A DNA stretch of 64,000 nt from Acidobacteriota bacterium (GCA_013289715.1 JABCZJ010000008.1:1-64000), one strand, 5' to 3'. Positions 12,080-22,144 are shown, numbered from the stretch's first letter. Translations and numbers: made by a program. Notes: a model not told the origin generated them from the sequence alone.

Positions 12080-12141
12080 AGTGCGGAAGGGAATGCTCGC
12101 TTCTATACGAGCTGCGTCCCGGGTCAACCTTGCAGATGCAG

Positions 12142-12161
12142 CACAGGCAAGATTGCCTATG
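12142..12161. repeat. Short dispersed palindrome (CAGGCAAGATTGCCT)
   Basis: AGGCAA-GA-TTGCCT hairpin. The same core occurs in opposite orientation at 45980-45999 and a variant at 32421-32435. Confidence 0.5.
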
Positions 12162-12236
12162 CTAGCAAAGATTTCATCCGTGTTTCTCTGGGTTCATCGG
12201 TGGTGCCTTCCGCCGTACCGCGGGCGCGAACTCTCG

Positions 12237-12245
12237 TGCTAAAAT
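12237..12245 (+). promoter_or_regulatory. Extended -10 promoter element (TGCTAAAAT)
   Basis: A TG-n-TAAAAT element about 39 nt upstream of the lacD-type ATG, with no clear -35. Similar TGCTAnnnT elements precede 32599, 39837, 46134 and 53869. Confidence 0.4.
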
Positions 12246-12283
12246 GCCGCGTTCCAGTGTTACGAACCCTGCGGAGGGCTCCC

Positions 12284-13303
12284 ATGAAGATTACGCCTGG
12301 CAAACAGAAGGGGCTGAAAGCGGTATCGGACGCGCGCGGCGTGATCGCTGCGGCGGCGATGGACCAGCGCGGCTCGTTGAAGAGCGCGATTGCGAAAGAC
12401 AAGGGTATTGACAAGAAAGACGTGCCGGCGCACATGCTGGAAGAGTTCAAGACGATCGTCACGCGCGTGCTGACTCCGCACGCCAGCGCCATTTTGCTGG
12501 ATCCGGAATACGGGCTGCCCGCCGCGCGAGCGCGCGCAAAGAATGCTGGGCTGCTGCTCGCCTACGAAAATAGCGGCTACGATAATACGCGTCCGGGCCG
12601 CCTTCCGGACCTGCTAGATATTTGGTCCGCGCATCGGTTGGTAGGAGCGGGCGCGGATTGCATCAAGATTTTGCTGTATTACACGCCTTTCGATCCGCCG
12701 GAAGTGAACGACATCAAGCACGCGTGGGTGGAGCGCATTGGCGGAGAATGCACCGCGGCCGACGTTCCGTTTTTCCTGGAATTTGTGGGCTACGTGGAGA
12801 ACGGCGACGAGAAGGGAATCGAGTACGCGAAGCAAAAGCCCGAAGTCGTGCGCGGAAGCATGGAGGAATTTTCCAAGCCGCAGTACGGCGTGGACGTGCT
12901 GAAGGTCGAGGTGCCGGTGAACATGGCTTTCGTGGCAGGCACGAAATCGTGCAAGGGCGATAGTGCCTACACGCGCGACCAAGCCAAGGAACATTTCCGC
13001 CGCGCCGCCGCTGCCGCGAAAAAACCGTTCATCTATCTTTCCGCGGGCGTGAACAACGACGTTTTTGCGGAGACGCTCGATCTCGCCGCTGAATCCGGCG
13101 TGGAATTTTCCGGCGTGCTCTGCGGCCGCGCCACGTGGAAAGACGGCATCCCCATTTACGGCAAGCAAGGCCCCAAGGCGCTGGAGGACTGGCTGAGCGA
13201 TCAAGGCGTGAAGAACATCAACAACGTGAACTCGCGCCTGACCGCCGCGAAGCCCTGGTACAGCTTTTACGGCGCAACTTCAGCGGCCGCGCTGGGAGAC
13301 TAG
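12284..13303 (+). CDS. lacD: Class I tagatose-1,6-bisphosphate aldolase family protein
   Basis: 340-residue TIM-barrel aldolase. Known LacD enzymes split tagatose-1,6-bisphosphate to DHAP and glyceraldehyde-3-phosphate and also accept fructose-type isomers. Seen: AAAMDQRGSLK at the N-terminus, LDPEYGLPAA, DCIKILLYY, and the Schiff-base lysine K207 in LKVEVPVNM, close to Lys205 of LacD. The ATG at 12284 follows GGAGGG. No other galactose or tagatose pathway genes are nearby, so it may serve general sugar-phosphate metabolism. Family confident, substrate less so. Confidence 0.88.
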   Translation: MKITPGKQKGLKAVSDARGVIAAAAMDQRGSLKSAIAKDKGIDKKDVPAHMLEEFKTIVTRVLTPHASAILLDPEYGLPAARARAKNAGLLLAYENSGYDNTRPGRLPDLLDIWSAHRLVGAGADCIKILLYYTPFDPPEVNDIKHAWVERIGGECTAADVPFFLEFVGYVENGDEKGIEYAKQKPEVVRGSMEEFSKPQYGVDVLKVEVPVNMAFVAGTKSCKGDSAYTRDQAKEHFRRAAAAAKKPFIYLSAGVNNDVFAETLDLAAESGVEFSGVLCGRATWKDGIPIYGKQGPKALEDWLSDQGVKNINNVNSRLTAAKPWYSFYGATSAAALGD

Positions 13304-13704
13304 AAGCGGCCCGACACCGCGCAACGACCGTTCAGAAACCCGGCTGCCGAAGCGTCGAGCCACCAAATTCGGCAGGCATTCCCGCGAAAAGCAGGTCCCT
13401 CATTGCGTCCCGCGCCCGTCCCGCGCCCGTTCCGCGGCTGCGGACGGGACGGGAATGAAAAAGCGCGGGACTTGGTTCGGGATGACACGCCTTTCTCTTT
13501 TTCTACGAACCGCCCAGCGTCGGCCCGACGTAAAGCCAAGCCCATTTCCGCGTTCCGGAACTGCCCGCGGGCCTTACACCAAATTCACAGCTTCCTGACT
13601 TGCCTCGACGGTTATAGTATAGCTCCCCGCGGAATTGTACGGCGTGGCAGGCGTGCCGCGCGTGTGTCTCTTAGATGCAATCGACCTGTATTGAGGTGAT
13701 CGCC
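13304..13704. other. 400-bp intergenic region with repeat copy D
   Basis: Holds the dispersed repeat at 13383-13487 and, near 13613-13618, a TATAGT hexamer that may be the -10 of the protease gene; no matching -35 is obvious. No coding frame with family features was seen. Confidence 0.5.
13383..13487 (+). repeat. Dispersed intergenic repeat, copy D (longest)
   Basis: Starts GCGAAAAGCAGGTCCCTC and ends GGTTCGGGATGACACG. The inner part is expanded by a tandem CCCGCGCCCGT unit compared with the copies at 1272 and 8588. Confidence 0.75.
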
Positions 13705-16700
13705 GTGAAGAGCCCTCCCAGCCCGCTCTCTCTGGCAGCAGCGACGTGCGCCTTGATTTTTGGCCTGTGCTTCGGGAATTTGGCGCGCGCACAGAATTCT
13801 CCATCGCGACTCGTTACCGAAGCCATCGACGAGTCGAAGCTCGTGACGCTTCACGGCGCAGTCCATCCGCTCGCCCTGGCACGTTACGATCAAGGCCCCG
13901 TGCCAGATTCATTCCCAGCGCAACGAATGCTTCTGATCCTGAACCGTCCGGCAGAACGCGAAGCCGGCCTGCGGCAATTTCTGCGGACGGTGCACACGCC
14001 GGGGAATGCCGGTTATCACCAATGGATCACGCCGGAACAATTCGGCCGTCAGTTTGGGCCCTCAGATGCCGACGTGCAAATCGCCACGAGCTGGTTGGCC
14101 TCGCATGGCTTCACCGTCGCAGGAGTCAGCAAAGGCAAGCGACTCATTGAATTTTCGGGCACCGCGGGACGGCTGCGCGAAACCTTGCACACGCAAATTC
14201 ATCAATACAACGTTCAAAATGAGATTCACTATGCGAACGCGAACGATATCGCAATCCCACAAGCGCTTGCGGCGCTTGTTTATGGCCTCTCACCTCTCAA
14301 TAATTTTCGTGCGAAACCCTACGTGCGCTCGGCCGGAACAGCAGCCTACTCTCCGCTTACAAATCGCGTCACGCCGCAGTTCACGAATCCGGATGGAATG
14401 ACAAATTTTTACGCCCTGGCGCCTGAGGATTTCGCCACGCAATATGACCTGGCGCCTCTGTATCGAGCGGGAATCAACGGCTCCGGGCAGGCCATCGGTA
14501 TCATCAATGAAACGAACATTGATCTCACTCTGCCGAACGCCTACCGCACGCTATTCAACCTATCCAATAATCCTCCGCAGGTGGTCATAGACGGCGCCGA
14601 TCCCGGCGAGACGGGCGGCGCAGAGGTGGAGGCCTATCTCGACGTGGAACAGAGCGGTGCAGTGGCCCCCAATGCCACGGTGAATCTGTACATCGCGAAC
14701 GGCAGCGACGTGCAGGAACCCTTGGCCCTGGCCGCTCTGCGCGCCGTCGAAGACAATCAGGCCGCCGTGCTCAGTGTGAGTTTCGGCGAGTGTGAAATGC
14801 ACCTGGGAGACGCCGGCAACCAACTATGGTCGGGACTCTGGGAGCAGGCCGCCGCCCAAGGCCAAACGGTTTTCGTTTCCAGTGGCGATAGCGGATCGGC
14901 GGGCTGCGACCCGGCCGGCGTTCTATTCGCGACCGAGGGCTTAGCCGTGAACGGGCTCGCTTCGAGTCCATGGAACGTCGCCGTGGGCGGCACGGATTTT
15001 TATTACAGCGATTACCAAATCGGCGCCCCCAGCGCAGCTACGCGGTGGAATCAGACCAACGATTCGAGTGACGGCTCGCTGGTCGCGCCACTGCCCGAGC
15101 AGCCGTGGAACGAGGCGTTCGGCCTGAATGTGATATCAGGTTTTGCTGAGTTGCCGTTTCGACCGACGGTGGGCGGGGGAGGAGGAGCGAGCGGTTGCGC
15201 TATATCCACGTCCTCCGCGCCAGCAGTCAACACGTGCCAGGCCGGATACCCCAAACCGATGTGGCAGAACGCACCGGGCGTCCCGAATGACAACCTGCGC
15301 GATATCCCGGACGTTTCCTTGTTCGCATCGTCGGGGATCAATCTGAGCGCGTATCCCATTTGTGTGAATACCGGGGACTGTGTTGCGACGGGAGGAGCCC
15401 AGCCGAATGTGTTTCTGGTGGGCGGAACTTCCGCTTCGGCGCCGGCGATGGCTGGAATCCTGGCGCTGGTCAACCAGAAATATGGCCGGCAGGGGCAGGC
15501 GGATTTCACCCTGTACGCGCTGGCGCGGCAGCAACCCGCGGTATTCCACGACATCACTCTGGGAAGTAACAATGTCGAGTGCGCGTCTGGGACTCCGAAT
15601 TGTTCGCTGGACACGAACGGAGACGGTCTTTATTCGTTACAAGAATATCCCGCGACGGCCGGATACGATCTTGCGAGCGGACTGGGCACCATTGATGCCA
15701 ACTTATTGGTCACGAACTGGGCCAAGATTTCGTTTCTGCCCACCAGCACTACGCTGGCGCTCTCGCCTGCAACCGTTGTGCACGGCAGCCCGGTTACGGT
15801 CAACGCCACGGTCGCGGCTACATCAGGTTCCGGCGTGCCATCCGGTGACATCGCGCTCGCGACCACTGACACGCTGCCGCTGCACCAGACAAGCGCCATT
15901 CGACTGGCGAACGGAACGGCGGACGCTTTAGTGAATTATTTTCCGGGCGGCACATACCAAGTAGCAGCGCAGTTCGCAGGCGATGGCACCTACGCCACCA
16001 GCACATCCTCGCCGGTCTCTCTCACAGTGACGCCGGAACCCAGCGCCGTCACGCCTGTCGTCAACTACTTGTATATAGACTACGCAACGAACATCGAGCA
16101 TATCGGTATGGTGACAAACGGCCAGCAATTGCCGTTCAGCAGCCAATGGACTTTTGAAGCTGACCCCACTGGTGTGAACAGCCACACTTTGGGACTCGCT
16201 AGCGGGACCGTGACCTTCACGGACGGCACAACCTCCGAACAAGTCCTGTTGGACAGTGCCGGAATCGCCGCTACCACCGTACACACCTTGGCGGTTGGCG
16301 CGCATTCGGTTACGGCGAGCTATTCGGGCGACGCTAGTTACAACTCTTCTTCTGGCGGCCCGGTCACATTTACGGTCGCGCAGGGCATACCGAAACTCAT
16401 ACTCGATCCGGAGAATCCATCGGTGATCCCTGACGGCCCTCCCGTGCCCTTTCCGGCCGGATCCAATTTTACGGTAGGAATTTTCATTGGAGCCGCGGGC
16501 GGAGCAGTAGCGCCGACTGGACCTGTGAACGTAACGCTGGGCGGAGCCACGCAGACGGTCACGCTCGCGCCAGCTACCGCAGGCGGCCCGAGTAATTCAC
16601 GCGCCACCGTCACGTTTTCAAATATTCCATCCGGTAGTCTAACCTTAAGCGCAAGCTACGCGGGCGACGCCAATTGGAATGGCACTACGTACACCTATCC

Positions 16701-17592
16701 CACACCGATCACAGTGGCTGCATCGAGTTTGTTGCCGACGACGACCACGCTAACCGTCAGTCCGACGACCATTGCCAGTAACATGAACGTGAAGCTTTCC
16801 GCGACAGTGCAGGGAGGTGCAGGAGCGAAGATTGCGCCGTCCGGCTTTGTCGGCTATTACGTTGGCGGAGAGCAGGTTGCAATCGGCAACCTGACACCAT
16901 CCGGAGTCACCTCGTCGTCGGGGACCATCACGATTCCAAGCACAGCACTGCCCAATGGAAGCGACCAAATAAGCGCCGTATATTCGGGAGACTTCGGCCT
17001 GACCTTCAATCCGTCCACGAGCGCCCCGGTGATTGTGTCGGTTACGCCGACGGCTTTTGAAATGTCGTTTGCGCAAACGCGGCTGGAAATAAAGTCGGGC
17101 CAATCGGGAACGGCGAGCCTGATTTTGAAGGGTTTGAATGGCGCGAGCGAGCCAGTCGCGCTGAGTTGTGCTCCATCTTCCAGCAGCATTGCGTGCAACC
17201 TGAGCCCTGCATCGGCCGCTGCAGGCACAACCGCATCGGTCATGATCAATGCGTTTGTTACCTCGCAAAATGCCCGGGCATTTCCGTTGCAATGGGGCCC
17301 GCGCGACGGGTTGTTTTTAGGTGAGTCCGTCGCTGTGCCGGCCCTGCTGTTGTTGCTGATATGTTCTAGTCGCAAGCGGCGCTGGCAGTTGGCGCCGAGT
17401 TTGTGCATCTTCGCGATCTTGGCGCTGCAGACGGCTTGCGGCGGCAGGGGCGGCGGTGGCGGTGGCACGACGTCCCCTCCGCCTCCCCCGCCGCCTACGA
17501 CTCCAGCTCCAGCCGGCACGTATACTGTGCTGGTGACCGGAACGGCGGGTGGGGCGATTCACAACGCGAAGCTCACCGTCATCGTGCAGTGA
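13705..17592 (+). CDS. Secreted pro-kumamolisin (S53) protease with Ig-like repeats
   Basis: About 1295 residues. Order: signal peptide (cleavage near ARAQ), pro-kumamolisin activation domain (to about residue 190), S53 catalytic domain with the Glu/Asp pair in GAEVEAYLDVEQ and nucleophilic Ser in GGTSASAPAMAG, then three to four Ig-like domains (each with a TATYSGD-like strand), a hydrophobic segment with RKRR, a TACGG hydrophobic/Cys segment, a Gly-rich and poly-Pro hinge, and a short terminal domain (TYTVLVTGTAGGAIHNAKL). Such enzymes are acid-active endopeptidases. GTG 13705 is preferred because GAGG lies 8 nt upstream and it places the signal peptide well; ATG 13675 is the alternative. 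It is a stand-alone gene. Confidence 0.92.
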   Translation: MKSPPSPLSLAAATCALIFGLCFGNLARAQNSPSRLVTEAIDESKLVTLHGAVHPLALARYDQGPVPDSFPAQRMLLILNRPAEREAGLRQFLRTVHTPGNAGYHQWITPEQFGRQFGPSDADVQIATSWLASHGFTVAGVSKGKRLIEFSGTAGRLRETLHTQIHQYNVQNEIHYANANDIAIPQALAALVYGLSPLNNFRAKPYVRSAGTAAYSPLTNRVTPQFTNPDGMTNFYALAPEDFATQYDLAPLYRAGINGSGQAIGIINETNIDLTLPNAYRTLFNLSNNPPQVVIDGADPGETGGAEVEAYLDVEQSGAVAPNATVNLYIANGSDVQEPLALAALRAVEDNQAAVLSVSFGECEMHLGDAGNQLWSGLWEQAAAQGQTVFVSSGDSGSAGCDPAGVLFATEGLAVNGLASSPWNVAVGGTDFYYSDYQIGAPSAATRWNQTNDSSDGSLVAPLPEQPWNEAFGLNVISGFAELPFRPTVGGGGGASGCAISTSSAPAVNTCQAGYPKPMWQNAPGVPNDNLRDIPDVSLFASSGINLSAYPICVNTGDCVATGGAQPNVFLVGGTSASAPAMAGILALVNQKYGRQGQADFTLYALARQQPAVFHDITLGSNNVECASGTPNCSLDTNGDGLYSLQEYPATAGYDLASGLGTIDANLLVTNWAKISFLPTSTTLALSPATVVHGSPVTVNATVAATSGSGVPSGDIALATTDTLPLHQTSAIRLANGTADALVNYFPGGTYQVAAQFAGDGTYATSTSSPVSLTVTPEPSAVTPVVNYLYIDYATNIEHIGMVTNGQQLPFSSQWTFEADPTGVNSHTLGLASGTVTFTDGTTSEQVLLDSAGIAATTVHTLAVGAHSVTASYSGDASYNSSSGGPVTFTVAQGIPKLILDPENPSVIPDGPPVPFPAGSNFTVGIFIGAAGGAVAPTGPVNVTLGGATQTVTLAPATAGGPSNSRATVTFSNIPSGSLTLSASYAGDANWNGTTYTYPTPITVAASSLLPTTTTLTVSPTTIASNMNVKLSATVQGGAGAKIAPSGFVGYYVGGEQVAIGNLTPSGVTSSSGTITIPSTALPNGSDQISAVYSGDFGLTFNPSTSAPVIVSVTPTAFEMSFAQTRLEIKSGQSGTASLILKGLNGASEPVALSCAPSSSSIACNLSPASAAAGTTASVMINAFVTSQNARAFPLQWGPRDGLFLGESVAVPALLLLLICSSRKRRWQLAPSLCIFAILALQTACGGRGGGGGGTTSPPPPPPPTTPAPAGTYTVLVTGTAGGAIHNAKLTVIVQ

Positions 17593-17601
17593 ACCGAGCG
17601 A

Positions 17602-17988
17602 TTAGCTATTTACGAGCGCCTGATACTGCTCGCCGGTCAATGGCACGACGGAGAGTCGTCCTTGACGCACCAACGGCGAACCGGCGAAGAGCTTGTTCGC
17701 TTTGATTTCGGCGAGTGAAACTGGTTTGGCCAGCGGTTTTCCTGCGGCAATTTTGACCTGCGGATTTTTGGTATCGGAAGCATCCACCGATACCACGGAT
17801 GCCGTGCCGACCGCGTTCCGAACGTCGCCCGACTCGTAGATGATCAGTTTCGCGCCGGGTTTCATCTCGCGCAGATTTTTTACCGCGGCCGGATTCGATA
17901 TGCCATCCCAGATCGTGGCCTTGTCGCGCTGCAGATCAGCGAAAGAATATCCGGACGGCTCGGTTTTCAGCAGATACGCCGCAGACAT
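17602..17988 (-). CDS. EVE-domain protein (modified-base reader)
   Basis: 128 residues. The YLLKTEPSGYSFADLQRD start, the WDGISNPAAVKNLREMK block and the KLIIYESGD strand identify the EVE fold related to PUA and human THYN1, which binds modified cytosine or other modified nucleobases. The start at 17988 is chosen because GAGGTGG lies 4 nt upstream and it gives the family N-terminus; an ATG at 18018 adds 10 unconserved residues. It is convergent with the protease, 9 bp apart. Restriction or modification genes are not nearby. Confidence 0.88.
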   Translation of the reverse strand: MSAAYLLKTEPSGYSFADLQRDKATIWDGISNPAAVKNLREMKPGAKLIIYESGDVRNAVGTASVVSVDASDTKNPQVKIAAGKPLAKPVSLAEIKANKLFAGSPLVRQGRLSVVPLTGEQYQALVNS

Positions 17989-18091
17989 GTGTTCCACCTC
18001 GGGTCCACCGTTGCACATTCTACATCAACCGGAAGGCGGTTTTTTTGAACTGGCCGTCGTTTGCCTTCGCCGAGAATTTCCAGCCGGTGGG

Positions 18092-18868
18092 CTATGGGTT
18101 CGGTGTGGCTGTGGATTCGCAGGAGGCCTGCGGCGCCACGTTGAAAACGGGGACGAAGCGAACAGGTTCGCCCGCGGAAAAGAGCAGCGTGGACTGAGGA
18201 CTGAATTCGATGTTGGGGCTGACGACCGTTTCCGGCAGGACTCGAAAGAAGCCGCCGGAAATGTGGTCTGACGGAATTTGAAACTGTGCAGAGGAGCGAT
18301 CCAGGACGAGCGGGTGGATTCTGCCATCGGACGTAACGACGCAGTTCATGCCCACACTTCCGCACGCGTTTTCTTCTGGAGCGGATTCATCGGTTGCCGG
18401 CTGACTGGACGCCAAGCGCAGGCGTATTTGGCGGTATGCGTCCGCAGGGACGGCGACGTCCGCAAACGTGCTCCGTTCGCAGGGGTCGGCGTCGCGCGCG
18501 AGCAGGTCGAGCTGGACAGGTTGCGTTGACAGCTTCGGAGCCAATTCGCGCCAGTCGGGCGAATCGTCGTCGGCGAGGGCGCTCGCGATGGTCTCAATGC
18601 CGCGGAGCGTCACGAAAATATGTTGAACGTGTGCCGGCGATCCTTCGGTAGAAGCTGCGGGTGACGCGTTTACGCGCAAGCGTACGGTACCGGTAGCGGT
18701 GTTCAACTGGCAGCTCGGGGTGCTGGTTGAGATCGAGCCGCCGGGGTTCGAGACAAATACGAAGCAATAGTTGTTGCAGCCAAAAAAGCTCAGGCAGGAA
18801 AATAGCGCGGCCCAAAGACAAGTTCGAGATGCGCGGTTTGCCTCCCGGTACGAACTGCGGCGCTGCAT
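18092..18868 (-). CDS. DUF4382-type lipoprotein
   Basis: 258 residues. A hydrophobic N-terminus ends in SFFGCNN, an imperfect lipobox, so an outer-membrane or periplasmic lipoprotein is likely. The segment HIFVTLRGIETI...VQLDLLA...VPADAYRQIRLRL follows the DUF4382 pattern (beta-sandwich, probably carbohydrate or surface associated). Four further cysteines may form disulfides. Function unknown; no operon partner is evident. Confidence 0.7.
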   Translation of the reverse strand: MQRRSSYREANRASRTCLWAALFSCLSFFGCNNYCFVFVSNPGGSISTSTPSCQLNTATGTVRLRVNASPAASTEGSPAHVQHIFVTLRGIETIASALADDDSPDWRELAPKLSTQPVQLDLLARDADPCERSTFADVAVPADAYRQIRLRLASSQPATDESAPEENACGSVGMNCVVTSDGRIHPLVLDRSSAQFQIPSDHISGGFFRVLPETVVSPNIEFSPQSTLLFSAGEPVRFVPVFNVAPQASCESTATPNP

Positions 18869-18969
18869 GGAAGGGCCTCGATAGGCGGATTATCGGCCCG
18901 GGCGTTCGCGCAGTCAAGTCAGCGGCGGCGATCTCAGGGTTGGTTGCGGTTGCTGCTGATTTTCCTCAG

Positions 18970-18989
18970 GGCACGGCTTCCGCCGTGCC
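18970..18989. terminator. Hairpin, 8-bp stem with TTCC loop
   Basis: GGCACGGC-TTCC-GCCGTGCC between two minus-strand genes. There is no T-tract, so a terminator role is only possible. Confidence 0.35.
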
Positions 18990-19056
18990 GTAACCGCCGC
19001 AACCGCAGAGCGGCTCTAGCCGCTGAGGGAATGAATTGTGACTTCTCACACATACT

Positions 19057-19096
19057 CTTCAGCCACTGAAGCCGCGTTTGTGCGGCGCGGCTGAAG
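19057..19096. repeat. Nested inverted repeat (CTTCAGCC / GGCTGAAG)
   Basis: 8-bp outer arms with an inner GCCGC/GCGGC pair, in the 326-bp gap downstream of the beta-glucosidase gene. It could act as an mRNA 3'-end structure. The rest of the gap (18869-19194) holds a second short palindrome at 19009-19024 and no gene. Confidence 0.5.
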
Positions 19097-19194
19097 ATTT
19101 CTCAGACGGCTTCCAATCGTTCCGCGAGGCGCTGATCGAACGGCGATGCCGAGGGCGCTATTGGCGCGTTCTCGTTCGACCCTTAGTTTTACTC

Positions 19195-21531
19195 CTATTT
19201 CCACTCGAAGCTTTGCTTCAGGCCGCCGATTTGAACGTTGAAAACCCCCGGCTCGACGACGCGCTTGTTTTCCGCGTTGATGAAGGACAAGTCTTCCGGC
19301 CTGAGTTCGAAAGTGTAGCGGCGGGAGTCGCCGGGCTGCAGCTGTATTTTCGCGAAGCGCTTCAGGCGTTTTAGGGGTGGAGTGATGCTGGCGGCCAGTT
19401 CGTTCAGATAGAGCTGCACGACTTCCTTGCCCGCGCGATCTCCTGTGTTTTTCACTGTTACAGCCACTTGTATCCTTTGGGCGCCCGATCCCCACGGCGG
19501 TGTGACCTGCAAATCCGAATACGCGAACTGCGTGTAGCTCAAGCCGTAGCCGAATTCGAATTGCGGCACGTAGAGCGGGGCGTTTTCGCCTGCGACTCCT
19601 TCCAGCGTTTTGTGATCGTAAGTGAAAAGCATATTTGCGTAGCGTGGATAGGTGATGGGGAGCTTGCCGCTGGGATTTACGTCGCCGAACAGGATGTCGG
19701 CGATGGCTTGTCCGCCTTCATTGCCGGGATTGTAGGCCATCAGGATGGCGCTGACGCCACCGGCGATGGGTCGGATGATGCGCGGGCGGCCTTCGGTGAG
19801 AATCAGAATCACGGGCTTGCCGGATTCGAGCATTTTCTGCGCGAGGTGAATTTGCGCGTCGGGCAGCGCGAGGTCTGCGATGTTGCCGGGGGTTTCGGCG
19901 TAGGCCCATTCACCGAGGCAGACTACGATGGCGTCAACATTTGCTGCGGTTGCTGCCGATGTTGCTTGCGCGATGTCTGTTTCCTGGTTCGAGCTGGCGC
20001 CAGGGACGTAGGTGACGTGGTCCGCCCCGATCTTTTCGCGGATGGCGCCGAGGAGCGTGGCGTATCCCTGCGTCGGGTACGCGGAGGTTTTGTTGCCCTG
20101 CCAGGTGTAACTCCAGCCGTTATTCAGCGGGATCAACGAATCAGCGTCAGGCCCGGTAACAAGAACGCGCGCGGTTTTCGCCAGCGGCAGCGTGTGGTTT
20201 TCATTTTTCAGCAGCGTGATGGATTCTTGCGCGGCTGCCAGGCTGGCTCGGCGCGATTCGGGCGAGCCGAGCGTGACATTCGAATCGATCCCGCGCAGCG
20301 GGTCGGTGAATAATCCCAGCTGATATTTCAGCGTGAGAATGCGGCGCACCGCCTCGTCAATGCGGCTCACGGGCACGCTGCCTTCCTGCGCCAGTTGCAA
20401 GAGCCAATCGCTGAAGCGGTAGTCGAGGGGGACCATGCTCATGTCAATTCCCGCGAGGATGGCGATGCGCGTGGCCTCCTTTTCGGTGGCGGCGGAATGG
20501 TGCGCGGTTACCAGGCGCTCGATGTCCTGCCAATCCGAAACCACCACGCCTTGAAATCCCAATTCGTCGCGCAGAACGGTTTTCAGCAGGTAAGCATTGG
20601 CGTGGCCGGGAATGCCGCTCACCTCGGCGGAATTTGCCATCACAGTGTGCGCGCCGGCTTTTACCGCCGCCGCAAAAGTCGGCAGAAAATATTCGCGCAA
20701 TGCTGAGTCTGGAATCAGCGCGGGGCTGCGGTCGCTGCCCGTGGTGGGGAAGCTGTAACCGACGTAATGCTTCAGCGAGGAGCTGACCTGGACCGGGCTC
20801 GAAATGTCGTCACCTTCGTAGCCGCGGACTGTGGCTACGCCCATCACCGTCGCAAGATATGTATCTTCACCGAATGTTTCGTACAGGCGCGGCCAAAGCG
20901 GCTGGCGGCCGACGTCCAGCACGGGAGAAAACGTCCAAGGAATGCCGGCTTGGCGCGTTTCAGCGGCGGAGGTTTGGCTGCCGCGCAGCATCAGTTCGGG
21001 ATTCCACGTGGCGGCCATCGCGAGCGGCTGAGGAAAAAGCGTGCCGCCCTCGAAATACGTAGTGCCGTGAATCGAATCAATTCCATAGAGCACGGGAATC
21101 TGCAGACGCGTATTTTTCGCTTCGGCTTGTATCGCGCGCAGAATTTCGTGCCACTTCTCGAGGGGGAGAGCCTGGTCGTACACGTTGAGGATGGAGCCGA
21201 CGCCGTATTCCGCGATGGCCTTGTGCAATTTCTCGGGATTAATGTGGATGTCCTGGTCTTTGCCGTCCACGATGGTAGCGATGCTCAGCTGCGTCATCTG
21301 CCCGACTTTTTCTTGCAGCGTCATTTGCGCCAGAAGCTTCTCAACCGAGGGAGCAAACGTGCCAGCGGCGGGCCCGGCGGGCGTCATGTGCGATTGCAGG
21401 AACGCTTGGCTATCCACCGCGCCCGCCGAGGCCTGATCCGCAGCGCGGTTTGCGGCAAGAGGCAAACTTCGCGCGCCCGCAAGCAGCACAGCAATAACGA
21501 TTATGTACAGGCCCAAACGAGCCAGGGTCAT
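19195..21531 (-). CDS. bglX: Glycoside hydrolase family 3 beta-glucosidase (BglX-like)
   Basis: 778 residues with a signal peptide (hydrophobic residues 5-22), so periplasmic. A GH3 N-terminal barrel carries the nucleophile Asp in GVVVSDWQDI, the substrate motifs YGIDSIHGTTYF and TFSPVLDV, then a GH3 C-terminal alpha/beta sandwich (TLPLAKTARVLVTGPDA, VVCLGEWAYAETPG) and a terminal fibronectin-III-like domain (VTVKNTGDRAGKEVVQLYL). It hydrolyses beta-glucosides from plant or microbial polysaccharides. The start at 21531 has GGGAG upstream; the frame extends 32 codons further without a ribosome site. No transporter or polysaccharide locus is attached. Confidence 0.94.
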   Translation of the reverse strand: MTLARLGLYIIVIAVLLAGARSLPLAANRAADQASAGAVDSQAFLQSHMTPAGPAAGTFAPSVEKLLAQMTLQEKVGQMTQLSIATIVDGKDQDIHINPEKLHKAIAEYGVGSILNVYDQALPLEKWHEILRAIQAEAKNTRLQIPVLYGIDSIHGTTYFEGGTLFPQPLAMAATWNPELMLRGSQTSAAETRQAGIPWTFSPVLDVGRQPLWPRLYETFGEDTYLATVMGVATVRGYEGDDISSPVQVSSSLKHYVGYSFPTTGSDRSPALIPDSALREYFLPTFAAAVKAGAHTVMANSAEVSGIPGHANAYLLKTVLRDELGFQGVVVSDWQDIERLVTAHHSAATEKEATRIAILAGIDMSMVPLDYRFSDWLLQLAQEGSVPVSRIDEAVRRILTLKYQLGLFTDPLRGIDSNVTLGSPESRRASLAAAQESITLLKNENHTLPLAKTARVLVTGPDADSLIPLNNGWSYTWQGNKTSAYPTQGYATLLGAIREKIGADHVTYVPGASSNQETDIAQATSAATAANVDAIVVCLGEWAYAETPGNIADLALPDAQIHLAQKMLESGKPVILILTEGRPRIIRPIAGGVSAILMAYNPGNEGGQAIADILFGDVNPSGKLPITYPRYANMLFTYDHKTLEGVAGENAPLYVPQFEFGYGLSYTQFAYSDLQVTPPWGSGAQRIQVAVTVKNTGDRAGKEVVQLYLNELAASITPPLKRLKRFAKIQLQPGDSRRYTFELRPEDLSFINAENKRVVEPGVFNVQIGGLKQSFEWK

Positions 21532-21681
21532 CCGAATCTCCCGCCCGGCATGATACATGCGCGCGACGGCCAGTTCCACGTTCGATTTCGCGCGCGATTT
21601 CGTGACGGCTGGATTGCTCCCGGTCACCTAGAAACGGACGAGATGTTGCCGGGGAAGAGAAGGCCGAGACCGCGGCATTCC

Positions 21682-22098
21682 TTACGACTTCGCTTTCTTC
21701 GAACGTTGCGGCTTAAAGGAAATGTTGAGGGCAACAGCGTGGCGAACGAGCGCCTTGAATGCGGACTCGTCAACTTCTTCTCCTTCGTGGATGTCGATGG
21801 CACGGCGTACGTTTCCGTCGAGACTCGAATTGAAGAGGCGCGCCGGATCCTTCAGAAACGCACCCTTGGCGAAGGTAAGCTTCACGACATTCTTGTAGGA
21901 TTCGCCGGTGCAGATAATCCCATCGTGCGACCAAACCGGAGTCGTCCACTTCCACTCTTCGACGACGTCCGCGTCTGCATTCTTGATGAGCTTGCGCATT
22001 CTGCCGAGTGTTTTCCCGCGCCAATCGCCGAGCTCGGCGATTCTGTCCGAGATAAGCTGCGATGCCGGCCGGCCTTGGCTCACGCCCGACTTTTTCAT
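21682..22098 (-). CDS. DUF1801 (YdhG-like) protein
   Basis: 138 residues. The pattern RGKTLGRMRKLIKNADADVVEEWKW followed by TPVWSHDGIICTGESYKNVVKLTFAKGAFL and the Lys-rich tail is typical of DUF1801 proteins, which have a small iron-chaperone/frataxin-like or SRPBCC-associated fold of unknown role. Such genes often sit beside ArsR and SRPBCC genes, as here (same strand, within 1.1 kb). Confidence 0.82.
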   Translation of the reverse strand: MKKSGVSQGRPASQLISDRIAELGDWRGKTLGRMRKLIKNADADVVEEWKWTTPVWSHDGIICTGESYKNVVKLTFAKGAFLKDPARLFNSSLDGNVRRAIDIHEGEEVDESAFKALVRHAVALNISFKPQRSKKAKS

Positions 22099-22144
22099 GC
22101 TCTCATCCTAGAAGTTCCAGATATCTTTCATTTGCCTGCCGCGC

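Noticed and set aside
8588..13487. Dispersed repeats considered as a CRISPR array
   Set aside because: Copies are kilobases apart, in both orientations and palindromic, with no regular spacers or cas genes.
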